This document shows, in pieces, positions 18,085-28,149 of a stretch of DNA of 64,000 bases; the stretch's first letter is position 1; each line of letters starts with the position of its first letter. The stretch is from Trichormus variabilis 0441 (lineage in GTDB: Bacteria; Cyanobacteriota; Cyanobacteriia; Cyanobacteriales; Nostocaceae). Location: assembly GCF_009856605.1 (NCBI RefSeq), contig NZ_CP047242.1, positions 248,001 through 312,000 of the forward strand. Direction: 5' to 3'. Under the pieces are notes generated by a model. The model was not told the DNA's origin and searched no databases. It saw only the letters and a list, made by a program, of their open reading frames with translations. Made by a program: the position numbers and the translations under genes.

Positions 18085-20802
18085 ATGAAAATCACCCAAG
18101 GCAAAATTAACGAGCTGCTAAGTGAGCCAGGATGCGAACACAATCACCACAAACATGGGCAGAAAAAAAACAAATCCTGTCATCAACAAGCCCAACCTGG
18201 TGCAGCACAAGGAGGTTGTGCTTTTGATGGCGCATCAATCGCCCTCGTTCCCATTACTGATGCAGCTCATTTAGTCCACGGGCCGATCGCCTGCTCTGGT
18301 AATTCTTGGGGTGGTCGTGGTAGTCTTTCCTCTGGTTCCCATCTCTACAAAATGGGTTTTACAACCGACCTGAGTGAGAATGATATTATCTTCGGTGGCG
18401 AAAAGAAGCTGTACAAAGCCATCTTGGAGGTACAGCAACGCTATCAACCTGCGGCAGTTTTTGTCTACTCCACTTGTGTTACAGCATTGATTGGTGATGA
18501 TTTGGATCCAGTCTGTGAAGCCGCAGCCAAGAAAACAGGTATACCTGTAATCCCTGTCAATTCCCCCGGTTTTATTGGTAGTAAAAACCTTGGTAATCGT
18601 GTCGGTGGGGAAGCCTTACTAGAATATGTTATCGGTAGTGCTGAACCAGAATATACAACACCATTAGATATCAACCTCATTGGTGAGTACAACATTGCCG
18701 GCGAATTGTGGGGTGTTCTGCCCTTATTTGAAAAATTAGGTATTCGTGTCCTCGCTAAAATTACGGGTAATGCTAAGTATAAAGAAGTGCAATATGCTCA
18801 CCGCGCCAAGCTGAATGTGATGATTTGCTCCAAAGCCCTGATCAACGTGGCAAGAAAGATGGAGGAGCGCTATGGCATTCCCTACATTGAAGAATCTTTC
18901 TATGGCGTGGATGACATGAATCGCTGTTTGCGGAATATTGCTGCTAAATTAGGTGATCAAGGTCTGCAAGAACGAGTAGAACAGTTAATTGCCCAAGAAA
19001 CTGCTGCTTTAGATATTGCTTTGGCTATTTATCGCGATCGCCTCAAAGGTAAACGTGTTGTTCTTTATACCGGAGGTGTGAAAAGTTGGTCAATTATCTC
19101 GGCGGCTAAGGACTTGGGGATGGAAGTTGTCGCCACTAGCAGCAAGAAAAGTACCGAGGAGGATAAAGCTAGAATTAGAGACTTACTGGGCAAAGATGGC
19201 ATCGTCATGGAAAAAGGCAATGCTCAAGAACTGTTACGAGTAATCGCCCAAACAAAAGCCGATATGCTGATTGCTGGTGGTCGCAATCAATACACTGCCC
19301 TAAAAGCCCGCATCCCCTTTTTAGATATTAACCAAGAACGGCATCATCCCTATGCTGGCTATGTGGGTATGGTGGAAATGGCGCGAGAACTGGATGAAGC
19401 CCTTTATAGTCCAGTATGGGGGCAGGTGCGTAAGTCGGCATTGTGGCAGGAGGGAGTAGGGGAGCAGAGGAGCAGGGGAGCAGAGGAGCAGAGGGGGAAA
19501 ACTGTAGTCCAAAATTCGCATAAATCGGTTGCGGTTAATCCTTTGAAGCAAAGTCAACCTTTGGGTGCAGCCTTGGCATTTTTAGGTTTGAAAGGTGTAA
19601 TGCCTTTGTTTCATGGTTCCCAGGGTTGTACTGCCTTCGCCAAAGTCATGTTAGTGCGGCATTTTCGGGAAGCTATTCCCTTATCCACCACTGCTATGAC
19701 TGAAGTTACTACGATTTTGGGTGGTGAGGATAATATTGAGCAGGCTATCCTGACTTTGGTTGAGAAGTCAAAGCCAGAAATCATTGGTCTGTTAACTACC
19801 GGACTTACGGAAACCAGAGGGGATGATATGGAAGGTATCCTCAGAAGTATCCGCAAACGCCACCCAGAATTATATGATTTGCCGATAATATTTGCTTCTA
19901 CTCCAGATTTTCAGGGTGCATTGCAGGATGGTTTTGCCACCGCAGTCGAAAGCATAGTTAAGGAAATTCCCCAACCGGGAGAAACCAGACTAGACCAAAT
20001 CAATATTTTGGTGAGTTCTGCCTTTACCCCAGGGGATATACAGGAAATTAAAGAGATTGTCTCAGCTTTTGGACTAGAAACGATTGTTGTCCCTGATCAT
20101 TCCACCTCCCTTGATGGACACTTGGATGATTCCTACAGTGCGGTGACTGGTGGTGGTACAACTTTGGCAGAACTGCGACAGATGGGTAGTTCGGTGTTTA
20201 CCCTTGCACTAGGCGAAAGTATGCGCCGTGCAGCCGAGAGTTTGCAAACACAGTTTGGCATTCCTTACGAGGTGTTTCCTCAACTGACTGGGTTAGATGC
20301 AGTGGATAACTTCTTGCAAGGGTTGGTAGATATTAGTGGTAATGCAGTTCCAGAAAAATATCGCCACCAACGCCGTCAGTTGCAAGATGCGATGCTAGAT
20401 ACTCACTTTTACTTTGGGCGTAAGCGGGTATCGTTAGCACTAGAACCTGATTTGTTGTGGTCGATCGCCTCGTTTTTGGCATCAATGGGTGCGGAAATTC
20501 ACGCCGCAGTGACTACTACAAAGTCGCCGCTTTTAGAAAAACTGCCAGTGGAAAAAGTCACTATTGGGGATTTGGAAGACTTTGAGCGACTTGCTGTAGG
20601 GTCTGATTTGGTCATTGCTAATTCTCATGGTAAAGCCATTTCCCGCCGTCTACAAACTTCTTTTTATCGTCTTGGTTTTCCTATTTTTGACCGCTTGGGT
20701 AATGGACAGCGTTGTACTGTCGGCTATCGAGGTACTACACAACTTTTGTTTGATATTGGCAATTTATTTCTGGAAGCAGAAGAAGAAAAAGCCAAGCATT
20801 AG
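18085..20802 (+). CDS. nifEN: NifE-NifN fusion protein (FeMo-co assembly scaffold)
   Basis: One 905-codon frame joins the two subunits of the scaffold on which NifB-co becomes FeMo-co. Residues 1 to about 450 are NifE ([47 protein letters not shown]); about 475-905 are NifN ([42 protein letters not shown], and IFDRLG near the end). The joint (about residues 453-471) is encoded by GGAGCAG-type tandem repeats at 19458-19497, a kind of repeat normally intergenic. The ATG at 18085 fits the NifE N terminus; the longer upstream frame reads repeat DNA. NifE and NifN are separate genes in most diazotrophs; fused forms are known in some cyanobacterial second or vanadium clusters. Confidence 0.97.
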   Translation: MKITQGKINELLSEPGCEHNHHKHGQKKNKSCHQQAQPGAAQGGCAFDGASIALVPITDAAHLVHGPIACSGNSWGGRGSLSSGSHLYKMGFTTDLSENDIIFGGEKKLYKAILEVQQRYQPAAVFVYSTCVTALIGDDLDPVCEAAAKKTGIPVIPVNSPGFIGSKNLGNRVGGEALLEYVIGSAEPEYTTPLDINLIGEYNIAGELWGVLPLFEKLGIRVLAKITGNAKYKEVQYAHRAKLNVMICSKALINVARKMEERYGIPYIEESFYGVDDMNRCLRNIAAKLGDQGLQERVEQLIAQETAALDIALAIYRDRLKGKRVVLYTGGVKSWSIISAAKDLGMEVVATSSKKSTEEDKARIRDLLGKDGIVMEKGNAQELLRVIAQTKADMLIAGGRNQYTALKARIPFLDINQERHHPYAGYVGMVEMARELDEALYSPVWGQVRKSALWQEGVGEQRSRGAEEQRGKTVVQNSHKSVAVNPLKQSQPLGAALAFLGLKGVMPLFHGSQGCTAFAKVMLVRHFREAIPLSTTAMTEVTTILGGEDNIEQAILTLVEKSKPEIIGLLTTGLTETRGDDMEGILRSIRKRHPELYDLPIIFASTPDFQGALQDGFATAVESIVKEIPQPGETRLDQINILVSSAFTPGDIQEIKEIVSAFGLETIVVPDHSTSLDGHLDDSYSAVTGGGTTLAELRQMGSSVFTLALGESMRRAAESLQTQFGIPYEVFPQLTGLDAVDNFLQGLVDISGNAVPEKYRHQRRQLQDAMLDTHFYFGRKRVSLALEPDLLWSIASFLASMGAEIHAAVTTTKSPLLEKLPVEKVTIGDLEDFERLAVGSDLVIANSHGKAISRRLQTSFYRLGFPIFDRLGNGQRCTVGYRGTTQLLFDIGNLFLEAEEEKAKH
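19458..19497 (+). repeat. GGAGCAG-type tandem repeat in the NifE-NifN joint
   Basis: Units GGAGCAGA and GGAGCAGG alternate across this stretch and encode the linker with [12 protein letters not shown]. The complementary form (CTGCTCCCCTGCTCCC) is found between genes at about 58438-58453, showing it is a genome repeat and not an original part of nifE or nifN. Confidence 0.8.
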
Positions 20803-20830
20803 AAATTTCGTAATCCTTGGAGGATAAATT

Positions 20831-21235
20831 ATGAAAATTGCTTTTGCAACTAATGACCAAGTTCATATTAATGCTCATTTTGGGTGGGCTAATAAAATTG
20901 ATGTCTATGAAGTTTCACCAGATGGGTATCAGTTTCTCAATACTTTGAGGTTTGAGGGCGACCTGAAAGAAGATGGTAATGAGGATAAATTAGTGCCAAA
21001 AATTGAAGCTTTAGCTGATTGTACGATTGTTTATGTATCAGCAATTGGCGGCAATGCGGCTGCTCGGTTAATTAAGAAACGCATTACACCAATTAAGGCG
21101 CGGTCTGAGGATGACAAAATCACTGACCTTTTGGAACAGTTAGTCAAAACTTTGAAAGGCAGTCCTCTACCTTGGTTACGGAAAGCTTTACAGCAAAAAT
21201 CATCAAGTTTTGTAGAGGAGGAAGTAGGCGTATGA
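20831..21235 (+). CDS. nifX: NifX
   Basis: A 134-residue cofactor carrier that binds NifB-co and the VK cluster and passes them to NifEN. Seen: MKIAFATNDQVHINAHFGWA and the family IVYVSAIGGNAAARLIKKRI. It has a strong GGAGG ribosome-binding site 28 bp after nifEN. Its stop overlaps the start of the next gene (ATGA). Confidence 0.95.
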   Translation: MKIAFATNDQVHINAHFGWANKIDVYEVSPDGYQFLNTLRFEGDLKEDGNEDKLVPKIEALADCTIVYVSAIGGNAAARLIKKRITPIKARSEDDKITDLLEQLVKTLKGSPLPWLRKALQQKSSSFVEEEVGV

Positions 21236-21708
21236 GTTCAACTGAAATTGTTAATCAACCTGTTAGTAGCAAAGCTTTAAATTCTCCATTTGTTGAAGAA
21301 TTGGTAAGACAAATTCGCGCTCAGGATTCTTATGGATTTTATCGCAATTGGTCGGATGAATTAATTCTGAAACCTTATATTGTCAGCAAGCAAGCTAAAC
21401 GCCAAATCTCTGTAGAGGGTGATGTTGAGTCCGCTACCAAAGCCAGAATTATGTCATTCTATCGGGCGATCGCCTCCCAAATCGAACAGAAAACTGGCTC
21501 ACTATCCCAGGTGGTTCTCGATTTGAGTCATGAAGGTTTTGGTTGGGTGTTGGTATTCTCTGGTCGGCTGTTGTTAGTTGCTAGAACTTTACGCGATGCT
21601 CAACGTTTTGGCTTTGATTCGATAGAAAAGTTAGCAGCAGAGGGTGAGAAACTGACACTAAAGGGGATTGAGTTGGCGGAGAAATATACTGAGGTTACTA
21701 AGTTGTAA
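21232..21708 (+). CDS. NifX-associated protein (DUF269)
   Basis: A 158-residue member of the DUF269 family always found next to nifX. Seen: SPFVEELVRQIRAQDSYGFY and the KPYIVSKQAKRQI segment. Its role is probably in FeMo-co assembly; no catalytic motif is seen. ATG at 21232 overlaps the nifX stop by four bases, so the longer frame beginning at 21172 is rejected. Confidence 0.9.
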   Translation: MSSTEIVNQPVSSKALNSPFVEELVRQIRAQDSYGFYRNWSDELILKPYIVSKQAKRQISVEGDVESATKARIMSFYRAIASQIEQKTGSLSQVVLDLSHEGFGWVLVFSGRLLLVARTLRDAQRFGFDSIEKLAAEGEKLTLKGIELAEKYTEVTKL

Positions 21709-21756
21709 TCAAGATAATTTTTTATCACGCAGAGTCGCAGAGAGATGAGGAGTATT

Positions 21757-22005
21757 ATGGTGCAGTCAGCCAAAACAGATTCTGTCAATCAACAGACGAT
21801 TGAAGGGTTAAAACTACAAATTAAGAAACTGAACAGTAAGGCTGGTCAATTGAAGATGGATCTGCATGATTTGGCTGAAGGTTTGCCAATTGATTACCAA
21901 AATTTGACTGCACTAGCAGCCGAAACTTATGAAATCTATCGTCATTTAGATGAATTAAAGTCTCAGCTAAAAAGTTTGGAGAAAAATCATGACATGGGAT
22001 ATTGA
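21757..22005 (+). CDS. Small helical nif-associated protein (Rop-like, DUF683)
   Basis: An 82-residue all-helical protein (QQTIEGLKLQIKKLNSKAGQ, then a second helix LDELKSQLKSLEKN) of the family found between nifX and nifW in cyanobacteria. A two-helix coiled coil is likely. The ATG at 21757 has a GAGGAG Shine-Dalgarno; an upstream ATG at 21745 does not. Its end overlaps nifW by 17 bases. It may act in nitrogenase assembly; its function is unknown. Confidence 0.85.
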   Translation: MVQSAKTDSVNQQTIEGLKLQIKKLNSKAGQLKMDLHDLAEGLPIDYQNLTALAAETYEIYRHLDELKSQLKSLEKNHDMGY

Positions 22006-22306
22006 ACAGTTTAATAAACTTGTAAGTGCAGAGGAATATTTCGAGTTTTTTCAACTACCTTATGATCCTAGAGTAGTTCAGGTTAGCCGCCTGCATATTT
22101 TGAAGCAGTTTTCTCAATCTATTCAAGAGATTGATGCTAATAATTCACAAGCCAGCCAAGCAGAAAAGCTCGATTTATATTGCACAGCACTGAAACAAGC
22201 TTACGAAGTTTTCTTGAGTTCTACACCTTTAGAACAAAAGTTGTTCAAGGTGTTTAAACAGAAGCCTAAAAATATTGTCATGCTGACAGAAATTGCAACA
22301 AGCTAG
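21989..22306 (+). CDS. nifW: Nitrogenase-stabilising/protective protein NifW
   Basis: A 105-residue protein with the NifW core (SAEEYFEFFQLPYDPRVV near residues 14-31, then LHILKQFSQ and LFKVFKQKP). NifW aids MoFe-protein maturation with NifZ and has been linked to protection from oxygen. It overlaps the previous gene by 17 bases and lies 12 bp before hesA, so translation is coupled. Confidence 0.93.
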   Translation: MTWDIEQFNKLVSAEEYFEFFQLPYDPRVVQVSRLHILKQFSQSIQEIDANNSQASQAEKLDLYCTALKQAYEVFLSSTPLEQKLFKVFKQKPKNIVMLTEIATS

Positions 22307-22318
22307 GAGATAGAAAAG

Positions 22319-23116
22319 GTGGTAAATCTCACGTCTACTGAATTAGAACGTTACCGTCGCCAAATCATACTCCCTGGTTTTGGACAAGAAGCACAGCAGC
22401 GACTTAAATCTGCAACGGTATTAGTGACGGGTGTAGGTGGGTTAGGTGGAACAGCCGCGCTTTACTTGGCGATAGCTGGCGTGGGACGGTTGATTCTGGT
22501 TCGAGGCGGTGAGTTGCGGCTGGATGATATGAATCGCCAGATTCTGATGAGTGATGATTGGGTGGGTAAGCCAAGGGTGTTTAAAGCGAAAAAAAGGCTG
22601 GAGGATATCAACCCAGATGTGGAGGTTGAAGCCATATTTGATTACGTTACACCAGATAACGTTGATTCCTTAATTCAATCCGCCGATGTAGCACTGGACT
22701 GCGCTCACAACTTTGGGGAACGGGACTTATTGAATGCAGCTTGTGTACGTTGGCGTAAGCCGATGGTAGAAGCCGCAATGGATGGGATGGATGCTTATCT
22801 GACAACAATTATTCCTGGTGTTACGCCTTGTTTGTCTTGTCTATTTCCCGAAAAACCAGAATGGGATCGGCGTGGTTTTGGTGTGCTGGGTGCAGTTTCG
22901 GGAACTCTCGCCTGTCTGACAGCACTAGAAGCCATGAAGTTAATTACTGGATTTAGTCAGCCACTCTCATCAGAACTGTTGACAATGAATCTGCACCAGT
23001 TAACATTCGCCAAGCGTCGTTCTTACCGCGATCGCAATTGTCCAGTTTGCGGTACTCATTCTCAACACTATCCTCACCCCCAACAACTAAGTCGCGTTTT
23101 AGTCAATAGTCAATAG
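22319..23116 (+). CDS. hesA: HesA, ThiF/MoeB-like adenylating protein
   Basis: A 265-residue member of the E1-like (MoeB/ThiF) family. Seen: the nucleotide-binding GVGGLGGTAALYLA, the catalytic region DMNRQIL and two zinc CxxC pairs (CLSC, CPVC). HesA is linked to nitrogenase clusters in cyanobacteria, perhaps in molybdenum or sulfur insertion; its biochemical role is not settled. The start is GTG, with AGGAGA upstream. Confidence 0.92.
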   Translation: MVNLTSTELERYRRQIILPGFGQEAQQRLKSATVLVTGVGGLGGTAALYLAIAGVGRLILVRGGELRLDDMNRQILMSDDWVGKPRVFKAKKRLEDINPDVEVEAIFDYVTPDNVDSLIQSADVALDCAHNFGERDLLNAACVRWRKPMVEAAMDGMDAYLTTIIPGVTPCLSCLFPEKPEWDRRGFGVLGAVSGTLACLTALEAMKLITGFSQPLSSELLTMNLHQLTFAKRRSYRDRNCPVCGTHSQHYPHPQQLSRVLVNSQ

Positions 23117-23139
23117 TCAATAGTTTAAAGGTATATTTT

Positions 23140-23511
23140 ATGACTTTAACTTTAACAGAGGCAGCAGAATTCCGGCTGCGTACTTTTCTTTTAAGTTTTA
23201 GTAAAGATGAAAATTCCACCCAACGAGGGATACGCGTTGCTGTGGAAGATGGTGGTTGTAGTGGCTATCAGTATTCCATCAAAATTATTAACGCACCCCA
23301 AGCAGATGACATGGTGCTGCAACAAGGGAAATTACGGATCTATGTTGATTCGCAAAGTGCGCCATTACTAGAAGGCGTTGTGGTTGATTTTGTCGATGGC
23401 TTGCTAGAAAGCGGATTTAAGTTTAGTAATCCCAATGCTACTGATACCTGTGGCTGTGGGAAATCATTCCAAGCAGGTAATTGCAGTCCGGCTGGCGTTC
23501 CTTGTAGTTGA
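23140..23511 (+). CDS. hesB: HesB, A-type Fe-S carrier
   Basis: A 123-residue IscA/HesB protein. The three conserved cysteine sites are seen: GGCSGYQY, and the C-terminal TCGCGKSF. It carries Fe-S clusters or iron to apoproteins such as those of nitrogenase. A run of AGTCAATAGTCAATAGT repeats lies immediately upstream. It follows hesA in the usual order. Confidence 0.93.
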   Translation: MTLTLTEAAEFRLRTFLLSFSKDENSTQRGIRVAVEDGGCSGYQYSIKIINAPQADDMVLQQGKLRIYVDSQSAPLLEGVVVDFVDGLLESGFKFSNPNATDTCGCGKSFQAGNCSPAGVPCS

Positions 23512-23545
23512 TACCCTAAACCCTATTGATTTGGAGGATACGAAG

Positions 23546-23845
23546 ATGACCACTTATCAAGTGAGATTGATTAATAAAAAGAGAGCGATCGACATTACTA
23601 TTCCTGTTGACGAAAATACCACAATTCTAGATGCCGCAGAACAACAAGACATAGAGTTACCCTTTTCCTGTCAATCTGGGTCTTGCTCTAGTTGCGTTGC
23701 TAAAGTGGTTGAGGGTGAAGTTGATCAGTCCGAACAAGTATTTCTCGATGAAGAGCAAATGGCTAAAGGATTTATTGTCCTGTGTGTCTCCTATCCCCGT
23801 TCTGACTGCACAATTCGCACTCATCAAGAACCCTATTTAGTTTGA
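23546..23845 (+). CDS. fdxH: [2Fe-2S] ferredoxin FdxH
   Basis: A 99-residue plant-type ferredoxin that donates electrons to NifH. Seen: the cluster-binding [13 protein letters not shown] (three cysteines) and the distant fourth in VLCVSYP. The ATG at 23546 follows GGAGG; the ORF can be extended upstream but would overlap hesB. It ends the run of hesA-hesB-fdxH. Confidence 0.94.
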   Translation: MTTYQVRLINKKRAIDITIPVDENTTILDAAEQQDIELPFSCQSGSCSSCVAKVVEGEVDQSEQVFLDEEQMAKGFIVLCVSYPRSDCTIRTHQEPYLV

Positions 23846-23915
23846 GTATTGACTCCACAGTTAGTAGTCATTCTCCTCTGCCCCTCATACCCTTACAATT
23901 ACGAACAATCACCCT

Positions 23916-24212
23916 ATGGCAACACTCACTGGTTTAACCTTTGGAGGTCAAGTCTGGACACCCCAATTTGTAGAAGCAGTTAACCAAGATAAATGTATTG
24001 GTTGTGGTCGATGCTTTAAGGCTTGCGGCCGGAATGTGCTAATACTGCAAGCGCTGAATGAAAATGGCGAATTTGTAGAAGATGAGGAGGGGGAAGAAAT
24101 CGAACGCAAAGTAATGTCTATTATTCATCCAGAGTATTGTATTGGCTGTCAGGCTTGCGCTAGGGCTTGTCCGAAAAATTGTTACACCCATAGCCCACTT
24201 GAACATAATTAA
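23916..24212 (+). CDS. fdxB: nif-specific ferredoxin III (FdxB-type, 2x[4Fe-4S])
   Basis: A 98-residue ferredoxin with two cysteine motifs, [13 protein letters not shown] and [15 protein letters not shown], each suited to a [4Fe-4S] cluster. Proteins of this type occur only with nitrogenase genes and likely supply electrons to NifH or to cofactor assembly. It is the last gene of the operon and is followed by a terminator. There is no clear Shine-Dalgarno. Confidence 0.92.
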   Translation: MATLTGLTFGGQVWTPQFVEAVNQDKCIGCGRCFKACGRNVLILQALNENGEFVEDEEGEEIERKVMSIIHPEYCIGCQACARACPKNCYTHSPLEHN

Positions 24213-25220
24213 AGATTTTTAAGTCTTCAATTATGTGAAATCTGTCAAGCAGTAGTATCTTTTACCGAATAAAACAACTAAATTTCAGAAAAATAGGAGT
24301 GAAAAGTAACCTAAATTCGCTTTTTACTCCTTTATTGTTTTAATTAACTCTATAAAGCTACAATTTCCTCAAAAAAGCTAATATTTTTTCAAAATTACTT
24401 TTACTAGATAGAAAAAAGTAAAATTTATTACAAAGGAATATAGCGTAGTCTTATGTATATTAAATATAATAATCTTTGTGCAAAAATAAAAATTTGTTTA
24501 ATAGTTCATAATGAACAAAATTTTAATGTCTTAGCAGTTACAAAAGGTACTAATAACAATTATAAGGAGCCAGAAGTTAGATTTTTTTTGGATAATAGAA
24601 AATCAAGAAATTCCTTCCGTGGTAACGTAAATCACGCTCATTCCAGTTAAAGGTTTGGACTAGAGAATAAACAAGTTCAATTTAGCAGCCTGAGTGTAAA
24701 TAACAAAAATATCTTACTTGTAAGTCTGCTAGGCTGGCAAATAAAACTTTTTACTAAACCTGACAAATCATACTCATTTAATACCTGAAAAACAAAAAAA
24801 TTCCCAAAATTGAAAATAATTTTTACCAATGAGGGAGATTTTTAGTCGGTTTATTAGCAGCATATCACATACAAAACAGAGATTTCAAGAGATTTAATTA
24901 GTAAATCAAACAAAATGGTAAAACAGCAGCATAAAAAATCAATTTTTGCTCCAATTATTTGGTCTGATAACTAATAGGCTAAATGTGAGCAATGATCATT
25001 TACCAAAGCTAAGAATATACACAACAAGCACATTCAAAAATAATTGAAAGATGTGGCGGTTAATGCTGCCAATTTACTCGATTTATTTTTGAGATTGGGC
25101 AATAGCAGCATCCAGTAACTTCAGCACCTTTGCCAAGGCGAGGAATTTATAACGGCTGAATGTTTCCAATATTTACATCTGTGGTTAGCATTTCTACTTG
25201 AAAATCAGTTGCACAAAACT
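24213..25220. other. 1-kb gap between fdxB and cnfR
   Basis: An AT-rich gene-free stretch that holds a terminator at its left end and the cnfR promoter near the right. The 65-codon frame at 24453 is low-complexity and is not treated as a gene. I see no exact GAGTACA motif here, so cnfR is probably not controlled by the same sites as nifB. Confidence 0.55.
24295..24331 (+). terminator. Terminator of the nif operon
   Basis: AGGAGTGAAAAG (24295-24306) pairs with CTTTTTACTCCT (24320-24331), a 12-bp stem with one G-U pair and a 13-nt loop, followed by TTATTGTTTT. It lies about 80 bases after fdxB. Confidence 0.7.
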
Positions 25221-26816
25221 ATGCCCTACGCCATTACTAATCGTTGTATTCAGTGCGCTAACTGCGTTCCCCTATGTCCTCAAGGTGCGATCAAAGTTAT
25301 AGACGGTGATTACTGGATTGACCCTAGTTTGTGTAATAACTGTGAAGATTATCTTGAGCCACAGTGTGTAATTTGTTGTCCTGCCAATTCTCCAATCCCT
25401 TCTCAACCGAAAAAGGGAAGATACAAACTTGATGACAGAAAGGTTCCTAGTCCAGAACTTTTTGCGGATGGGAAAAGCCATCCTTTTGCATCAGCGATCG
25501 CCATCTGGGAATTATGCAATGTTTTAGCACAGAGACAGTCTCTCCCTTGGGAAACTGATGAGTCGGGAGAAGTGTATTATCAACGACAAATTAATCGCGG
25601 TAAGGGAGCGATCGCTTTTCGAGTTACAGATAGCGTACAATCAGAGCCATCAGCCATCCTCAAAGGTGCAAAAGCTTTATCTACAATCAAAACCTTTGAT
25701 ATTAGAGCTGCTTGTATGCACCTGCTCTATGCTGCTTATGCGACTAATTTAGATGAGCCTTGGGAAGACGAATTTACTATTAACGACCAGCAAATTGAGC
25801 AGTATTTAGGACTAGATAAACGTAAGGATTTGAGCAAAATTACCAAGCTAAATTTAATCAAAGAACTAGCTCAACAACCATGCAGAATCATAGCTTCGAT
25901 TAATTTACCTGCCCAGGGGAAAATTAAAGAAATTTGTCTAGAAAATAGCCGTTTATGGCATTTATTGAATATTCAACATCACTTTCAGGAAGACGAATCT
26001 GGATGCAAATATTTAGTAGGATTGACTTTGACAATAAAAGCTGGTGAATGGGCGCAATACTTTCTCAATAGACAAGGTTGCAAAGAGCGTACAGCGTTCT
26101 ATCAATACGGTACTTTACCCAAGTTTTTATTAACTACAATAATGAAAATTTGGCAGCAACATGAAGGTGCTGCTCGGATGATGCTATGGTTATTATTTAA
26201 AATTAAGTTAGGCAAAGAACAGTGCATTACAATTCCTATGCTGATGAAAGTTGCTTACGGAGAGCGACGAATCCAGCAAGTAGCCTTGCAACCAGAAAAT
26301 CGACAACGTCTTTTAAAAATATTTGAAAGTGATTTAGAAGTACTTAATCACTATGGAATGAAGCCGATATTTGATCCAGTTACCTATCCCTTAGAAATTC
26401 AACCTTTGTGGTCTAAATTAGCGGATATTCCAGATGATGGCGAAGCAGCAATAGATTTTTGGATTCATGATGGTAATAATGAAAATCGACTAACTGATGC
26501 TGCCCCTCGCGGTAAGTGGAATCGATTAATGAATGCTCGCATCTTATATTTTGAAATGCCACCAGAGTGGAAAAAGCTGCTTACCAAGCCTAAGAAAAAG
26601 CAACGAATTAGCCACAATAAGACAAACTTAAAACCGCCAATAACTCTTTCTACAGAATTTATTATTGAGGCTAGAAAAAAACTTGGTTTAAGCCAAAGAG
26701 ATTTAGCGAAGTTAACAGGTAAAAGCCAGAGTTGGATTCGTGATATTGAAAATGGTCGTTTTCAAGCTAAGTTAGAAGATCAAATGGTATTGCGAAAAGC
26801 ATTAGGTATAAGTTAG
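25221..26816 (+). CDS. cnfR: CnfR/PatB-type nif transcriptional activator
   Basis: A 531-residue regulator. The N terminus is a bacterial-type ferredoxin domain with nine cysteines (C9, C12, C15, C19, then C38, C41, C49, C52, C53), able to hold oxygen-sensitive Fe-S clusters. The C terminus (about 480-531) is an XRE-type helix-turn-helix (KKLGLSQRDLAKLTGKSQSW). This layout is that of CnfR (PatB), which activates nif genes when oxygen and fixed nitrogen are low. The ATG at 25221 gives the normal start; an upstream TTG is not preferred. Placed after fdxB, it matches the CnfR2 arrangement I recall, so it probably controls this cluster. Confidence 0.93.
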   Translation: MPYAITNRCIQCANCVPLCPQGAIKVIDGDYWIDPSLCNNCEDYLEPQCVICCPANSPIPSQPKKGRYKLDDRKVPSPELFADGKSHPFASAIAIWELCNVLAQRQSLPWETDESGEVYYQRQINRGKGAIAFRVTDSVQSEPSAILKGAKALSTIKTFDIRAACMHLLYAAYATNLDEPWEDEFTINDQQIEQYLGLDKRKDLSKITKLNLIKELAQQPCRIIASINLPAQGKIKEICLENSRLWHLLNIQHHFQEDESGCKYLVGLTLTIKAGEWAQYFLNRQGCKERTAFYQYGTLPKFLLTTIMKIWQQHEGAARMMLWLLFKIKLGKEQCITIPMLMKVAYGERRIQQVALQPENRQRLLKIFESDLEVLNHYGMKPIFDPVTYPLEIQPLWSKLADIPDDGEAAIDFWIHDGNNENRLTDAAPRGKWNRLMNARILYFEMPPEWKKLLTKPKKKQRISHNKTNLKPPITLSTEFIIEARKKLGLSQRDLAKLTGKSQSWIRDIENGRFQAKLEDQMVLRKALGIS

Positions 26817-26913
26817 CTCAAGAATTAACTATTCAAATCCTCACCCTCACCATCCTGAAACTGTGCTGAGGATTCCAGGCTACTCTAGTGTAATTTCTGA
26901 ATGTGATGTATTT

Positions 26914-26977
26914 TTGGGTTACGGCGCAAATATCAATTTGTTATGCTGCAAATATGCAACCTTGCGCCTCCACCCAA
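26914..26977 (+). repeat. 64-bp dispersed repeat, copy 1
   Basis: TTGGGTTACGGCGCAA at one end and TTGCGCCTCCACCCAA at the other form an imperfect palindrome. A second copy lies at 28297-28360, in the same orientation, 57 of 64 bases identical. MITE-like. Confidence 0.8.
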
Positions 26978-27000
26978 ACTACCCCCAATGCTAAAAATTA

Positions 27001-27552
27001 TTAATTAATGACCACAGAAGATGGAATCAGCGATGCGATAAAAGCCATTATTGCTTGTATTAATGGATGTTGTTGCAATATTTTTATTTCTTCCTCTGTG
27101 ATATGGTCAAATATTATTTTATTTATTTGTTCACCCTTCCCAAATAATATCTCTAAAAATTCTTTAGGTTTACTTTGAGCCAATTGCCATTCTAAATCAT
27201 TAAATTGTCGTTGTGCTATTTTTTCGATTAATGATTTATCTTGCAAAAATATAATTTCTATTTCGGGAACTGCAAAAAAGATTTGATAGGGAATCCCAGG
27301 TGATGCTTGATTTAGTGTATAGTTAATTAAATCGTGTCTTTCCAATATTTGAGATTCGTTATCTGTATCTGCATCTAAGACAAGAGCAACAGGTGTGTTT
27401 CGAGTCGCAAGCAGTGAACTAGCTAAAGAACGCGCTCTATAAGAACTTTCACCTGCTATAAATTGGATATCCTGAGTCAGATTTTTTGGAAGTAATTTTT
27501 GTAAAATTTCTATATCTCTATAACCCTCTGCAATTATATATGCTAGTGTCAT
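27001..27552 (-). CDS. TOPRIM-like domain protein
   Basis: A 183-residue protein with a TOPRIM-type arrangement: IIAEGYRD (E9, D13) and VALVLDADTD (D60, D62, D64). Domains of this type occur in OLD-family nucleases and in topoisomerases and primases; here no ATPase domain is present. Its ATG overlaps the stop of the upstream nuclease gene (ATGA), so the two are co-translated. The longer frame to 27603 is rejected. Family is not named with certainty; a nucleic-acid processing or defence role is inference. Confidence 0.65.
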   Translation of the reverse strand: MTLAYIIAEGYRDIEILQKLLPKNLTQDIQFIAGESSYRARSLASSLLATRNTPVALVLDADTDNESQILERHDLINYTLNQASPGIPYQIFFAVPEIEIIFLQDKSLIEKIAQRQFNDLEWQLAQSKPKEFLEILFGKGEQINKIIFDHITEEEIKILQQHPLIQAIMAFIASLIPSSVVIN

Positions 27553-28100
27553 GATCCAAGCTCCGTTGTAATGTCGTAATTGGGGATACAGTTCTGAACA
27601 CAAACACGATATTTTTTGACTAGAAATCTACATATACATTGATTTGTGAGTGAGTATTCAATTTCTTCTCCTCCCCATAATAGAACAGCTTGGGGTGCGA
27701 CAAATCCAGTTAAAGTTACTGCTGCTTCTGTAAAGCCACTGCGACTAAACACGCTACCAATAGCTGTTGCTGGTCTTCTTAGTAGTTGATTTCGTAGCTT
27801 TGCTATGGGTTCAATATTAACTTCTTTAGCTGTGTCCTTGCATTCTACTAAGCAGGCTAGACCGTCTGTGTATACTACTCCGTCAATTTGTTCTACTATT
27901 GTATCTTGAATTTTCACGGTATAAGGCCAAGCGACTTCCGCGCCATCAAGTTGGAATGCACGTAAAACTAAATATTCTAATGCTTTACCTTCATCCCAAA
28001 AGTTAGAGGTACTTTTTGTTTTAATTTCTAACCATAATATTCTTAAGTCATCCCAACCATAAGTGATAATTCTTGCTTGATATTCTGTATCTGTGGTCAT
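27549..28100 (-). CDS. Mrr-like restriction endonuclease domain protein
   Basis: A 183-residue protein with the PD-(D/E)XK pattern of Mrr-type nucleases: EGKALEYLVLRAF, then IDGVVYTDGLACLVECKD, giving D73 and E86-x-K88, and RSGFTEAAV, a typical Mrr strand-helix. Such enzymes cut modified or foreign DNA. It has no partner methyltransferase nearby. It shares a four-base overlap with the downstream TOPRIM-like gene, forming a two-gene unit, and lies between the two 64-bp repeats. Confidence 0.75.
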   Translation of the reverse strand: MTTDTEYQARIITYGWDDLRILWLEIKTKSTSNFWDEGKALEYLVLRAFQLDGAEVAWPYTVKIQDTIVEQIDGVVYTDGLACLVECKDTAKEVNIEPIAKLRNQLLRRPATAIGSVFSRSGFTEAAVTLTGFVAPQAVLLWGGEEIEYSLTNQCICRFLVKKYRVCVQNCIPNYDITTELGS

Positions 28101-28149
28101 GCTTGTATTTTAGGTGTAGTCATATGTTAAATATTTAAATTAATATTAC

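Noticed and set aside
24453..24650. 65-codon frame between fdxB and cnfR
   Set aside because: Asn/Lys/Ile-rich as expected of random AT-rich DNA, no recognisable motif and no ribosome-binding site.
26837..26873. ATCCTCA/TGAGGAT inverted pair after cnfR as a terminator
   Set aside because: Only 7 bp with a 23-nt loop and no T-run; too weak to call.
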